Assembly (NCBI RefSeq): GCF_943734655.1
Contig: NC_071353.1
Coordinates: 82,796,604-82,860,603 of the forward strand
From: Sabethes cyaneus
Taxonomy: Eukaryota > Arthropoda > Insecta > Diptera > Culicidae
DNA: 64,000 bases
Direction: 5' to 3'
Shown here: one piece after another, positions 1-11,425 of the stretch
Position numbering within the stretch: the stretch's first letter is position 1
Layout of the letters: every line of letters starts with the position of its first letter
Translations under genes and position numbers: made by a program
The notes under the pieces: model-generated
The model's database searches: none
Told to the model about the DNA's origin: nothing
What the model saw: the letters and a program-made list of their open reading frames with translations, nothing else

Positions 1-229
1 GGCATTGCCTTAGTTTTCCAAATTGAAACAAATTTCCTTCAAAAATTTGGCAGTAATGGCGAGCAACTTGATTCTCTTACGTTCTCTGGGATGAACGTTG
101 AAATCAACAGCGGGTAACGGAAACAGCAAAAATGTCACCTCTTCAAATCAGTGCAAATAAGATTCAGGTTAGTTTGGAGTCATTGTTGCAGACACCGGCA
201 GAGTTTCAGATGAAACCTGCAGGAAGGAT
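1..229. other. No recognisable feature
   Basis: AT-rich sequence with no open frame, repeat or motif I can assign. Confidence 0.4.
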
Positions 230-420
230 GCATTGAGCGGGCACGAACCAGAGCGGCTAAGACAGCAGCCCGTCAACGATACGCTGAGCTAAAGGCCTAC
301 TAAAAATTCTTGTATACGGGATACGAACGCCTGGGTTAAGAGGGAGAAAGAACCGCAGCCAATGGACCAATGCAAAAATACTGCTCAAGCTTAAAGTTAG
401 CTAGTTACTGAGTAACTTGT
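230..420 (+). pseudogene. Decayed non-LTR retrotransposon linker fragment
   Basis: A short basic stretch (Arg/Lys/Ala-rich, about 22 residues read from 236) followed by a run resembling RDTNAWVKREKE is like the basic linker between endonuclease and reverse transcriptase in RTE-like mosquito LINEs. A similar basic stretch is found around 10718-10760. No intact domain is present and stops are frequent. The family assignment is inference and weak. Confidence 0.25.
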
Positions 421-474
421 TTTGCTCATCTTAATCATAAATAGACAGAGCGATCAGCTTCTCACAGCGAACAA

Positions 475-1345
475 GTGCTTCGCTTTTTGTTCAAACATTT
501 TCTCTTCCCCCGGATAATGCCAAATACTGTTTTCTTTTATAACATCCAGCCTTTCGGTTCTAAGCTGTTTGAGATTATTGTTAGCGGAGTCATCCTTTCT
601 TGCACGAAGAATTACATTTTTACATCTCAACATGGATTCATGCCGGGTCGCTCAGTTTTAACTACCTTACTTAAGTTTACTTCAATGTGCATCTCGAAAA
701 TGGAACAGAAAGCACAAATTGACGTCATATACACAGATTTAAAAGCCGCCTTCGCCGTATTGATCACAGAATACATCTGCGTAAAATATCGCGGCTTGGA
801 GCTTCTTGTCGATTTGTTGAATGGTTGAGTTCATACCTAGGTTGAGTTCAGGAGTACCGCAAGGAAGCAGCATGGAATCCTTATTATTCATGCTGTTCTT
901 CAACGACGTCACTCTCTTACTACCAGCTGGCTGCAAATTGGTATATGATGATGATCTGAAGCTGTTTTTAGAAGTTCGAAACTTGGAAGATTGCCGTACT
1001 CTGCAAGCTTTGCTAAATAATTTCACTGGTTGGCGTCGGACAAATTGGCTCGCGATCAGCATTGCCAAGTGTGAAGTCACAACGTTTCACCGTATTTTAA
1101 CATCAATATTGTTTGACTACCACGTCGATGGATTGACGCTTTGTCTCTCATAAATTTGAGTGCTTCGCAACGTGCCCTGCGCGCAACTGGTCTGCTACAA
1201 ACTAATTATCATCGCACGTTGTTTGGTTATCAAGAACCCATCAAGAACACCTGCAATGGAACCTTTGGAATGACAAGAAATTTTCGATTTTAATGAATCA
1301 ACACAGAAATTTGTGACGAAACTGAAGAGATATAATATTTTATAA
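475..1345 (+). pseudogene. CR1-like LINE reverse transcriptase fragment
   Basis: Encodes the palm part of a CR1-like reverse transcriptase: KLFEIIVSG, QHGFMPGRSV, then VIYTDLKAAF, GVPQGSSM and a polymerase box that reads YDDD instead of YADD. It is closely similar to the better copy on the minus strand at 52753-55500. After about residue SILFDYHVDG it jumps to the extreme C-terminus (ASQRALRATGLLQT), so roughly 150 codons are deleted. There are several frameshifts and the catalytic box is altered. It is inactive and 5' truncated, and ends near the stop around 1345. Confidence 0.75.
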
Positions 1346-1367
1346 AATTTGACGCTTGTCTATTCAT

Positions 1368-1438
1368 TGTAGTGTCCTGTTGTCTACACTTGAGTACTGC
1401 TTGAAGTAAAGTGACTGTATTATTTCCACATGGTAACG
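1368..1438 (+). repeat. Left half of a ~119-bp repeat split by an R1-clade LINE
   Basis: Starts TGTAGTGTCCTG and is interrupted at ACATGGTAACG. The other half lies at 4695-4751 and ends ACACTACA. An uninterrupted copy sits at 11807-11925. The 8-bp inverted ends suggest a MITE or a very short LTR. No flanking duplication is evident. Confidence 0.7.
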
Positions 1439-1493
1439 GACGTCTGCGACGGCGGCTATATGGACGACAAGCAGGTTCCCGGTTCAGGAGGTT

Positions 1494-4477
1494 GTGTCAA
1501 CTGCAGACGAGGGATTTGCGGTTGCCAAAGTGGGTGGAGTGTTCTACTGCAGTTGTTATGCTCCGCCGAGTTGGTCTATCGAGCAGTTTACGCGGATGGT
1601 AGACCGAGTATCAGTTGTGTTGACTGGTTTAAGGTCGGTGGTTGTGGCGGGCGACTTTAACGCGTGGGCGGTAGAGTGGGGAAGTCGTCGCACGAACCAT
1701 AGGGGTCGGATTCTGCTTGAAGCTCTGGCAAAGCTTAATGTAGATCTGGCCAACGTCGGCAACACAAGTACCTTCAGTAGGAACGGTGCGGAGTCTATTA
1801 TCGACGTGACTTTCGGCAGTCCTGGTCTGATAGGACACTGGAGGGTAGATAATGGCTACACTCACAGTGACCATCAGGCGGTCCGCTATGGTGTCGGTCA
1901 GATAACGAGGCGGCAGGCGGCGAGTAGGGCCAACACTCCAACCACCCGTGGATGGAAGACATCATACTTCGATCCCGAAGTATTTGTGGAAGCGATCCGG
2001 AGAGAGTGCGGTGATCGCGGTATGCCCGATCCGAACGCTGATCATTTGGTTGAGGTACTGTCGCGATCGTGTGACGCTATCATGTCTAGGAAAAGTCGAC
2101 CAAGGTATGGCAGGTCACCGGCTTACTGGTGGACAGATGAAATTGCGGAACTCCGCGGAGCGTGCTTTCGTGCGAGGAGAATTATGCAAAGAGCTCGTTC
2201 GGATGAAGGCAGGGCTGAATGTCGAGTAGCACTTGTTACTGCACGCGCAGCGCTTAAGAGCGGGATAAAAGCTAGTAAACGAGACTGCTTTGAAAGGTTA
2301 TGTGCTAGTGCCAATGCGAACCCGTGGGGTGATGCCTACAGAGTCGTAATGGCAAAGACCAAGGGTGTGATGGCGCCCGCTGAGCCATCGCCAGAGATGC
2401 TGGAGCGGATCATCGAGGGCCTCTTTCCGCGCCACGAGCCAAGGCCCTGGCGCCAGGCCGCTGAGTCGTCCCACGGCCGACGTTCCAGTATCTCAGACCA
2501 TAGCGTAGGATGGTCGGCCTCCCAGCCGAACATCCAAAGTAACGTGGGCGACGGCGGTTTGGAGGTTGGGGAGGAAGTGACGGTTACGAACGAGGAACTC
2601 ATTGATATCGCTAAATCCCTAAAGGTGAGCAAGGCACCGGGGCCAGACGGTATCCCGAATATGGCCATTAAAGCGGCTATTTTAGAGGCTCCCGAATTAT
2701 TCGGGGCAGTAATGAATAGATGCCTGGAAGCTGACCACTTCCCGGACAGATGGAAGCGACAGAACCTGGTCCTATTGCCGAAGCCGGGATAACCTCCGGG
2801 TGTCCCCTCGTCATATAGACCGATCTGTCTACTCGATACTGCTGGCAAGGTGCTGGAGAGGGTTATCCTTAACAGACTCGTACAGTACACGGAGGGTACA
2901 AACGGTCTGTCAAGGAACCAATTCGGCTTCCGAAAAGGCAAATCTACGGTGGATGCCATCTTGTCTGTCACTAAGACAGCCGAGGTGGCAATCCAGCCCA
3001 AGAGGACAGGTATTCGTTATTGCGCAGTTGTCCCGCTCGACGTGAGAAATGCGTTTAATAGCGCTAGCTGGGACTCCATAGCCAGCTCGCTTCGGAACGT
3101 CCAAGTGCCGGTGTCGCTGTACAGAATTCTGGAAAATTATTTCCAGAATCGTGTGCTATGCTACAACACGGAGGAGGATCAGAAATGCGTTCCAATCACC
3201 TCAGGGGTTCCGCAAGGTTCCATACTGGGCCCGGTGTTGTGGAACGTCATGTATGACGAGGTGTTGAAGCTAAAGTTCCCGGTAGGGGTGGTGATTGTCG
3301 GCTTTGCGGACGATATCACCTTGGAAGTCTACGGTGAATCTATCAGAGAGGTTGAGTTGACGGCTGCCCACTCTATAAGCATTGTTGAAGATTGGATGCG
3401 ATCCAGGAAACTGGACCTAGCGCATCATAAAACGGAGGTTATCGTGGTGAACAACCGCAAGTCGGTGCAGCAAGCAAATATCAGCGTCGGGGACTGCACT
3501 ATTTCGTCAACGCGGTCCTTAAAACTCCTTGGAGTCATGGTCGACGACAAGCTCAAGTTCGGGAGCCACGTCGACTATGCCTGCAAAAAGGCTATTTCGG
3601 TATTGTCTCGTATGATGTCTAATAGCTCTGCGGTATATGGCAGCAAGCGAAGGCTTTTAGCCAACGTGGTCCAGTCCATACTCAGGTATGGCGGGCCGGT
3701 GTGGTCATCGGCGTTAGGTACCAAAAGCTATCTAGCCAAGCTGAAAAGCACCTATCGTCTCATGTGCTTAAGAGTGGCGAGTGCGTACCGCACAGTGTTT
3801 TTTTTTTTTTTTTTTTTTTTTTAACGAGTAGGGAAATCTGCTATCAGACACCTGAGAAGACAGCTCAGGGAGTGGGGTTTGGTATCTCATGAAGATACCG
3901 CACAGTGTCACATGACGCAATCTGCGTCTTAGCGGGTATGATGCCTATTGGTATCATCATCAGCGAGGACGTAGAGTGCTTCAACCAACGTGGAACTAGA
4001 GGCATACGGAGTACCACAAGATCGGCCTCGATGATCACATGGCAGCGGGCAAGGTCTGATTCCACAAAAGGCCGGTGGACACATAGACTTATCCCGGAAC
4101 TATCCGGATGGGTCAACAGGCGCCATGGCAAAGTCAACTTCCACCTGACACAGATTCTGTCAGGGCACGGTTGTTTTAGACAGTATCTGCACAAATTTGG
4201 GCATGCGGAGTCCCCCGAGTGTCCCGAATGCGCGGACGTTGAGGAAACTGCAGAACATGCTTTCTTCATATGCCCTCGTTTCGCGGGCGTGAGAAGCAAC
4301 ATGATGGCAGTTAGCGGACAGGACACTACTCCGGATAACTTGGTCCAAAGGATGTGTTCTAGCTCGGACGTCTGGGATGCGGTCAATGCGGCTGCTACCC
4401 AGATCGTACTTGAGCTACAAAACCGCTGGAAAGCCGATCAACGGCGAATAAACAGCCTAACTACCATAGTCCAGTAG
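1494..4477 (+). pseudogene. R1-clade ORF2: endonuclease-reverse transcriptase
   Basis: ORF2 makes the target-nicking endonuclease and reverse transcriptase used for target-primed insertion. Visible in order are the C-terminal half of the endonuclease (GDFNAW near 1653, SDHQAVRYG near 1870), a linker ending YWWTDEIAEL, the RT core (KAPGPDGIPN, RPICLLDTAGK, QFGFRKGKSTVDAI, DVRNAFNSASW, GVPQGSILGP, FADD near 3305), and a C-terminal CX2CX8HX4C finger (CPEC... near 4220). The breaks are: the first ~80 endonuclease residues are missing, one Lys-to-stop change at 2790 (KPG*PPG) interrupts the frame, and a 110-bp shift from a nested insertion occurs at 3798. Removing that insert restores the frame, so the copy decayed recently. 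Confidence 0.85.
3798..3895 (-). mobile_element. Antisense 3' stub of the same R1-clade family nested in ORF2
   Basis: About 74 bp matching the family 3' UTR (compare 4620-4687) in reverse, followed by a ~24-bp T run that is its poly(A). It is flanked by the 13-bp duplication TACCGCACAGTGT (3786 and 3896). This is a severely 5'-truncated target-primed insertion into the coding region of a sibling element. Confidence 0.85.
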
Positions 4478-4694
4478 TTATCTAAGAGTGTGCGTTAAGC
4501 ATAATAGCCCCTCCCTGAAGTAATACCGATAAGGTGGTTCCAGGGGGGATTGAGGCTGGAGACTCGAGTAGGGTTTTAGTGGGTCTGGATCCTCACGCCC
4601 CAGTAGGGGGGTCGGGATTCGGGATACCAAACCCCACTCCCTGAGTTGTCTTCCCAGGTGTCTGATAGCAGATTTCCCTACTTCCCTAAAAAAA

Positions 4695-4751
4695 ACATGG
4701 TAACGATACCATATTCGTCGCTTACTCACATGCTTCAAATACTACACTACA
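4695..4751 (+). repeat. Right half of the split ~119-bp repeat
   Basis: Continues the 1368-1438 segment and ends TACTACACTACA. The alignment to 11868-11925 is nearly exact. Confidence 0.7.
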
Positions 4752-4986
4752 TCTCTCCCTTGTTTTATTTTAATTAAATTTGTTAGACTAATACATTATT
4801 TATTTAATGTTTTCACAACTTTTATCATTTGATCTCGACTTATGCAGGTCAAGTTTCAATCAATATTTATTTCTCTCAATTCTGTTTTTTTTTGTGAATT
4901 TATAAAAACGTCTTGTGTTACCTGCTATTCACGTTCTATTAACGGTTTAACAAATACCGTCATCCGGGGCGAGATTGTGCCAAAAA

Positions 4987-5674
4987 AGCATATATTTTTG
5001 TTCTTTAGCTCAGTATACATACAATTTAGGAACTAAGTTGATTTCAAACCTGTCAATATATACTAAATTGTTCAATTAACAACTACCGTAGAGATGGTTT
5101 AGTTACAATGAAACCTAATTTTACTGGAAGTGCATGAACTTTAGCACAATGTCACCCCCTAGAACATAAAGTTAAGCTAAAAATTTAAACAGTGAACATT
5201 AGCATGTTTATAAACAATACACATAAATATCAGTATAAAGTAGTTCACATGGGGCCGTCCATGAACAGTCCACTTAGTTCAGGGGCAGGGGGTCGGCCAA
5301 AAACAACGCATCATACAAAAAGTATGAACGAAAATAACCTGGAGAGGACTGAAATAACTAAAAATGATTTCGTAGTCAATAGACAGCCTTTATATAGCCA
5401 GTAGCATATCTAGGGTTAACAAGGGGGAGATATATGAAGGGGTGTATCCTAAGGGGGCATACCTATTTGATCATTTAACAAAAGTAACCATTACTTCGTT
5501 CGAGAACCCGCGGCCGCAGAACATGTGGCCTCTCCCACCCCCCTCTCCCCTCCTTAAAACTGGCAGTTTATACACGGTATAATATATTCGTCTTATATTA
5601 GAGTGTTTATTCAAAGTATCTGAAATTTCCAGAGAAAAAGTGAAAAATAGTTTAAATTATTTAGCAGACCGATG
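4987..5674. other. AT-rich stretch with no assignable feature
   Basis: Only short chance frames are present. No repeat copy elsewhere in the window was recognised. Confidence 0.4.
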
Positions 5675-6561
5675 CTGCCTATAATCGCATATCAGTCCCA
5701 TATGCATTTTCATCGTTTTTGAGTTAAATATCAGATTCTCTCTCTTCTTGCTTTACTCTCCATTAAGAATACAAAAAAGCTGTTTTTATTCCAAAAAGTC
5801 TGAAAAAAATATGAAGACAAATTGTCCCATCTTAAAAATAATCGCATATCAGTCCCACCTAATGTTTTTCCGTGGTATGGCCATATATTTTACTTCAATC
5901 CATATAAATAATATTTGTTGTTGTTTTTTCGCTTTTTAATTATTAAAAATCATCAGTTAATTAATAAATACAGGGTTGTTTCAAAGAAATTCCATATGAA
6001 AAATAACTGAGTAATTTTCGTTGAAACGGGGCCATTAATGACACGTGAGGTCTTCAAATATTGTAACTCTTATACTTGATTGGAACTTGATTGGTTGGAA
6101 ATGGTTAAAATATGAGAATTCCTAATACCTCGAAACAGTGGACCCCTCGGGCTCGATGGTTTAAAAAAAAGTTATATTTTTATCAAAATATTGAAATATA
6201 TATCATGAAATATTTCCTAAATTTGGAATGATACAACTAATAAATGGAATAGTTCTGTAGAGAAAAAGAATAGGTTGAAATTCCTGAAGTAAAAATTTTT
6301 TGGCAGTGATCTTGTATTTGGTCACTTTATTGGATTTTATGACAAAAATCGCCGTTTTCACCATGAGCACCTCAACCGATTTTCATTTTAAGACCACCAT
6401 TGAAAAGCTGAGAAAAAATGCTATTCGTAGCATAGCTACTTCTATCACAGAACGGTTGCGACTGAGAAGAGCTGAGACTGATATACGATTAAAATACCTT
6501 CAAGCGCTGTTTTCTCAACTCGATGATATTGCAGATGGGACTGATATGCGATTATAGGCAG
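5675..6561. mobile_element. TIR element, 887 bp, non-autonomous
   Basis: Terminal inverted repeats of 26 bp start CTGCCTATAATCGCATATCA (5675-5700) and close at 6536-6561. A third, internal copy of the ATCGCATATCAGTCCCA motif lies near 5841. An 85-codon frame at 6300 has no recognisable domain. No clear target duplication is present, and the superfamily is unknown. Confidence 0.7.
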
Positions 6562-6706
6562 TATGATGCTGTTTGCTCCAAAATGGATGATGCAATCTAT
6601 TCTGTCAAAATATTGTGCTCAATAGTAAAGAATGTAAGTTTTCTGGTGTATACTGACGTATTTTTGTTGTGTATGTGAAATCCACAAATTGGATCAATCA
6701 TTATGG

Positions 6707-7290
6707 TATAACATCACTGTTCATTACGTGTTTACGTTTATTCGACGCGGACGGTTTATTGAGGTTTACTTTAGCCTTTGGACTTTAAGCAATAGCCCGT
6801 GGTAGATCAACTGATCTCGGGGTTGCTTGCGGGACTAAGTTCTTTTGTTAGCGATAGCCCGATTGGGGTCGCATTAAACGCACAAAGTCTGAAGTCGAAA
6901 TGGCTTGGTTTATTATCCGAAAGGTTTGCTTTTATAGCTAAATTTTGGTGGAAAATATCGGTAATGCATATCGATATTTTCCTTATTCTAAATGCATTCT
7001 TAAAGTTAAAAAGAGATAGACTACTGGGACAGAAAGATTCTTTGTTCGATACATTCGGTTCTGGAATTGTAATTCGAGTCCTTACACCGAGTCACATAGG
7101 CCACCGACAGGTCGGAGAGCTAGCTCAGCAAAATGCGTGCACTTGTGAAGTGTATGCATGGCGCTGGTGCTTGCGTTCGGTGCCCGCCGTGTGTCTCAAT
7201 ACGATCGGAGTTGTCTGTTTTGTTTTGCTTGTTGCATAATATTTATTTACATGATGTTGTGCATGGTTAGGGTAGAGTACGGATGGTACA
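6707..7290 (-). repeat. 3' LTR of the LARD-like element
   Basis: 584 bp, same as 9672-10255. It contains an opposite-strand 146-codon frame that is present in both LTRs only because the LTRs are identical. Confidence 0.85.
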
Positions 7291-8339
7291 CCTCCCCCCT
7301 TTTTTTGAATAATGAATTGAAACGTAATTATTCAGGAAAAAATATAGCTGTCCCAGATGCCTTTACAAATTTGTGATTTTGAAATGTTTTTTGTTCTTGA
7401 TATATTTTTTTTGTTTTTATAATGTGCTATAATTTATAATTTTTGCTTGTCACTATGAGATAATTATAATTGATAAAAAAAAATATTATAAGGTATTTCT
7501 AAAAAAAAAATTTAAAAAAAAACAATTTGATTAAGTAAGATGTCACTATATAAAAGTAGTTGTTATTATTCACATTTTAATTAACCTATTTTGTGTACAG
7601 TATTCGCAATTTTGGATTTTTACTACTTCTTAGAACTAATTACTAACATTGTTTTGACCAACGATTGTAATCTATTGAAAAAAATTAATGTATGATAAAA
7701 TATAAATTTTTATTTAATACAATTTATTTCTTGACAAATAATAATGAAAACCTTATATCATCGTACCCAGTAGCTTTTTGAATTAAAACAATTTACTATT
7801 TCGGCAAATTAGTTTTGGCCTCATTTTAGAGGTCTACAGAGATAGCAATCTTTCTTTGCGATTTCTTCAGAAGAGCAACCTTGATTGACTTCCATTATAT
7901 TTTAATACATCTGGTCATCTGTGTGCCAGGCATCCGGGGAAAAAAATCCATTATAGGTCACGAGCGCTAGAGCCTGTGCCTTAACTAGTATTTAACAATA
8001 TTTTCCAACGGACACTAATGTCAGCGTTGATTGTTACATCCCGGGCATCTGGGGCTAAAATTTTATTATTCACTTCTTAGTCATGCTTCGATACCGTAGT
8101 ATGAGCCAATATTTTTCTCATCATATATGCTCCCAGGTATAAATTGTTTATTTTTCGTTTTCTTATAATCTATGCCTTTGTCATGGATTTTTAGCCTTTT
8201 CGCATGACAAGGCAGGCTTGGCTTATTTGCGTAGCTCTTTAAAAAAAATAAAAAGTTGTAAAATAATAAAAAAGGTTTAAAAAGTGGTTAGGGGAATGCT
8301 GAGGATTTTTAGCCTGTTCGCTCAGCTATTAGTAAGTGT

Positions 8340-8565
8340 CTTGGCACTGGTAATGATACTGTGACGATTTCCTTTTTATGTGCATCAAGTACGGGGAATG
8401 GAATTGTTTGTTGGGTAGGATAAATAAATCGACCTTCGCACTGGAAATGGTAATTTTACGATTTCCTTATAGCGTGCAGTAAGGTGGATTGGTTAAATAA
8501 TTAGGACTGTCTCCGCACTGGGATCAGAAATTTTTGCAATTTCCTTATTAATGTGCAAGGAGAGT
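8340..8565. repeat. Three degenerate ~90-bp repeats inside the LARD-like element
   Basis: GCACTGG ... GATTTCCTTA ... GTGCA recurs near 8343, 8439 and 8515. Subrepeats near a polypurine tract are common in LTR elements. The function is unknown. Confidence 0.45.
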
Positions 8566-9173
8566 TTTAGGGAAATCCACGTTAGTGGTTGTACATTAAT
8601 ATTTCGGGAAATCCTTCTGGCTAACTTGATTGCAAATTGCATTCTGGTTTACTGAGAATTTCCTTCCTGTAAATGGTTCTATTGTTATCCATTATAAAAA
8701 TTGTAAATGGTTCTAGTGTTAACCATTTATAACTTAAATTGTATGTTATGCTTTCAATTAAAAATAATGTAAGCTGAAAAAAAAATTTATAGTAAAATTT
8801 ATGTATTCGCTGAGCTATTCTGGGTCACTCATGATTTAGGCCTCTTCATTTAATATTTTTCATATATTCATAATGTAATTTTATTTTATTTAATCAATCA
8901 TATTGCAAAAATATAAGTCTCGTTTTTTCAAGGCAGTTGTGTGCTACAAATTTAATTATTTATTATTTTAACTTTTTAATTTATTTTAATTCATTTGATA
9001 AAAATTCAAAATTCAAACTTTAATAAAAAATTTCTTTATAAAAATTAAATATCTATACTCTTAAAAAAATTACTTTAATTTTAATTCACTTTAATCCATT
9101 TAATTAAAAAAGTTTAGATATAAAAAAAATTTATACAATAATAAGAAGAATTTCACTCACGCATAATTCATAT

Positions 9174-9311
9174 TCACTCGTGTGCTTTGTCGTGTGCCGG
9201 TTCTGTGTTGGTCCATGATTGCTGCTTTGGATTCTCTTTTTCAAGCTCCTTTAGTATGTCTTCGAGGAGTTTTCCTAGCTCCGCGTAGACTTCTTCTTCT
9301 TCCGGGTTCAT
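9174..9311 (-). CDS. 45-codon acidic ORF near the 5' LTR
   Basis: Reading from ATG at 9311 gives 45 residues ending ...DKAHE. It begins MNPEEEEVYAELGKLLEDIL, which predicts an acidic amphipathic helix, and continues with a Lys/Glu-rich segment. It is the only open frame on the element's sense strand and lies where gag would start, about 360 bp past the LTR. It could be the preserved N-terminus of a gag used as a packaging or translation leader, or it could be chance. No family is recognised. Confidence 0.35.
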   Translation of the reverse strand: MNPEEEEVYAELGKLLEDILKELEKENPKQQSWTNTEPAHDKAHE

Positions 9312-9655
9312 GCTGTTGTCTTATAGTTGATTTGTGGTTGTAACCATAATGATGAATCTGCTTATATGTGTATCAGCTGATGGTTTGGCTGAATCGACTA
9401 ACGTGTTTGTTGTTGTTGTACAGGGTCCAGTTACTCCATGTCACGAAAGTTGTTTCTGTATGAGCCAGTGTCGTGTTATATTTCATTGCAGCCAAGGAAG
9501 GTTACTTCTCCTGTTGTAATTATCGCGCCTGTAGTTGTTTTGGTATCGATCGTGTGGTGTCGTTTTTCTGTTGTCGTATCGTCGGTGAGGTCTTGGCTGG
9601 TTCCGTTGCATGAATCAGCAGCATCACGCACTTGTATCCGAAGATTGCAAGTTAA

Positions 9656-9671
9656 GCGTCACGTGTCGCCA
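9656..9671 (-). promoter_or_regulatory. Primer-binding site of the LARD-like element
   Basis: TGGCGACACGTGACGC directly abuts the 5' LTR on the minus strand. TGGCGAC-type sites prime from a tRNA 3' end in several insect gypsy-like elements. The tRNA was not identified. Confidence 0.6.
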
Positions 9672-10255
9672 TATAACATCACTGTTCATTACGTGTTTAC
9701 GTTTATTCGACGCGGACGGTTTATTGAGGTTTACTTTAGCCTTTGGACTTTAAGCAATAGCCCGTGGTAGATCAACTGATCTCGGGGTTGCTTGCGGGAC
9801 TAAGTTCTTTTGTTAGCGATAGCCCGATTGGGGTCGCATTAAACGCACAAAGTCTGAAGTCGAAATGGCTTGGTTTATTATCCGAAAGGTTTGCTTTTAT
9901 AGCTAAATTTTGGTGGAAAATATCGGTAATGCATATCGATATTTTCCTTATTCTAAATGCATTCTTAAAGTTAAAAAGAGATAGACTACTGGGACAGAAA
10001 GATTCTTTGTTCGATACATTCGGTTCTGGAATTGTAATTCGAGTCCTTACACCGAGTCACATAGGCCACCGACAGGTCGGAGAGCTAGCTCAGCAAAATG
10101 CGTGCACTTGTGAAGTGTATGCATGGCGCTGGTGCTTGCGTTCGGTGCCCGCCGTGTGTCTCAATACGATCGGAGTTGTCTGTTTTGTTTTGCTTGTTGC
10201 ATAATATTTATTTACATGATGTTGTGCATGGTTAGGGTAGAGTACGGATGGTACA
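9672..10255 (-). repeat. 5' LTR of the LARD-like element
   Basis: 584 bp, identical by eye to 6707-7290. The direct order and the flanking ATGG pair define the element. Confidence 0.85.
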
Positions 10256-10259
10256 ATGG

Positions 10260-10689
10260 CTTGGCACAATCTCACTCCCGTGAAGCTCGAAAAGTACAAA
10301 CTTTCGAAAAATATTATTTTCGTAACCAAAACTTATCCAACGCATAATAACCTTTCAATACATTGTAAATGATTAGTTTATATACCTTCAAGATAGCAAG
10401 TTGATGCGATTTCTTGTTTGAGTTGGATTATGCGGGACATTTTTTACAAGCGTTATTTCCGCGTATTTTTGATCGCGAACTTTGAAACCCTGTTTAGGCT
10501 AAATAGTTTGCTAATATTATCTGTGTTTCATTCTAAGTTATGAATAAATATGTTATGTTCATCATCATTTTGAATTTAGGTCACCAGTTTTTATAGATAT
10601 AATAAATTTTCACAAATAAACATTTTTGGTTTTTGGCACAATCTCACCTCGGATGGCGGTAATTGTTGTTTCTCACGCCTTTATCACGA
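10260..10689. other. AT-rich stretch containing the outer inverted end
   Basis: TTGGCACAATCTCAC occurs twice (10262, 10634). Otherwise nothing is recognised. Confidence 0.4.
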
Positions 10690-11425
10690 CCAGTAATGAC
10701 ACCTTTGGCAAAGGCATTTAACTTATCAAAGCGGCTAAAACAGCTGCCCTTCTACGATTCACCTAACTGAATGAATACAAAGCTGCCGCAATATGACAGT
10801 TACTGACAACAGCTTAAACGATAGACTGAACATTATGAACCACTGTTTCCAATTTCAAATATCAGGGATCAACAAATCCAGGAGCACATGACACCAATAA
10901 TTCGTCGCATTAGTCGCATCAATTCTAAGGTGCCATTACTGTATGACATTCAAGTAACAATCAAAAGTATGAAATTCAACAGAGTGCCAGGAAGATTACA
11001 TTTCAGTCAAAAGCGTCTGAACGACTCAACCAAAAAAACATCAGAAGCTCACTTAGGCGTAGCGGAGTTCCAGAGAAGCTAGTCTATCTTATCGTGGCCC
11101 AGTACGAGGCGTTCTCGTGCAAGGTTTTTCACAACGGCGCCTTGTTTGACCGTATAAGCTTTACTGCTGATGTGAAACAGAGCCGCATATTATCAACGCT
11201 GCTATTTCTCATCGTTATGGATGAGATACTAGTTGGAGGAATGCCTTGGAATCTTCTAATAATAGAACATCTAAATGACCTCGATCTCTCCGACTACATT
11301 ATCTTGCTCACGCAACGGGCAACGCCGAATAGATATGCAGAGTAAGATAAATGACCAATCGACATGTTGTCAGGCAGTAGGTCTCAGTTATTGTAGTAAA
11401 ACTAAGTCTTCTTTTCACAGCTGGA
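10690..11425 (+). pseudogene. RTE-like LINE reverse transcriptase relic
   Basis: Recognisable but decayed reverse transcriptase. Near 11065-11200 it reads GVPEKLVYLIVAQYEAFSCK, then DVKQSRILSTLLFLIVMDEI in place of the usual GVRQGCILSPLLF pattern, then HLNDLDLSDYIILL where FADD/LADD is expected, and finally a TKSS motif near 11405. Stops and shifts are frequent and the catalytic aspartates are lost. The upstream 10715-10760 matches the basic linker fragment at the left edge of the window. The clade is inferred from motif style only. Confidence 0.6.

Larger units (their letters stand above)
1439..4694 (+). mobile_element. R1-clade non-LTR retrotransposon, 5' truncated
   Basis: The insertion runs from inside the endonuclease domain to a short poly(A) at 4688-4694. 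It is flanked by an 11-bp duplication, ACATGGTAACG (1428-1438 and 4695-4705). The uninterrupted target is visible in the 11807-11925 repeat, so both boundaries are supported by an internal empty site. The 3' UTR is 4478-4694. Two close relatives lie on the minus strand at 29477-32013 and 40155-45105. Unlike those, it is not in a microsatellite. Confidence 0.85.
6707..10255 (-). mobile_element. Coding-poor LTR retrotransposon (LARD/TRIM-like), complete
   Basis: Two direct repeats of 584 bp (6707-7290 and 9672-10255) look identical and are flanked by a 4-bp duplication, ATGG (6703-6706, 10256-10259). On the minus strand the LTR begins TGTACCATCC. A polypurine tract (A7 then G6AGG, plus 7291-7306) precedes the 3' LTR, and TGGCGACACGTGACGC (9656-9671) follows the 5' LTR like a tRNA primer-binding site. 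The 2.4-kb interior encodes no gag-pol. The 4-bp duplication and the primer site fit a Ty3/gypsy origin. The identical LTRs imply recent mobilisation by a helper element. Confidence 0.88.
4949..10667. mobile_element. Outer inverted-repeat pair, possible DNA element hosting later insertions
   Basis: Imperfect ~37-bp inverted ends lie at 4949-4986 and 10632-10667. Both share CATCCG(G/A)GG(C/T)GAG followed by ATTGTGCCAAAAA. GTTT flanks each outer edge. The pair encloses the 5675-6561 TIR element and the LTR element. The interior between them is AT-rich without coding signal. The pairing could be two separate MITE copies instead of one element. Confidence 0.4.

Noticed and set aside
5517..5550. 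GC-rich patch with a NotI-like GCGGCCGC as CpG island promoter
   Set aside because: Only ~40 bp, no TATA/Inr and no downstream gene.
6799..7239. 146-codon ORF found twice, perfectly conserved (also 9764-10204)
   Set aside because: It lies antisense within the two LTRs. Identity reflects LTR pairing at reverse transcription, not selection on protein.
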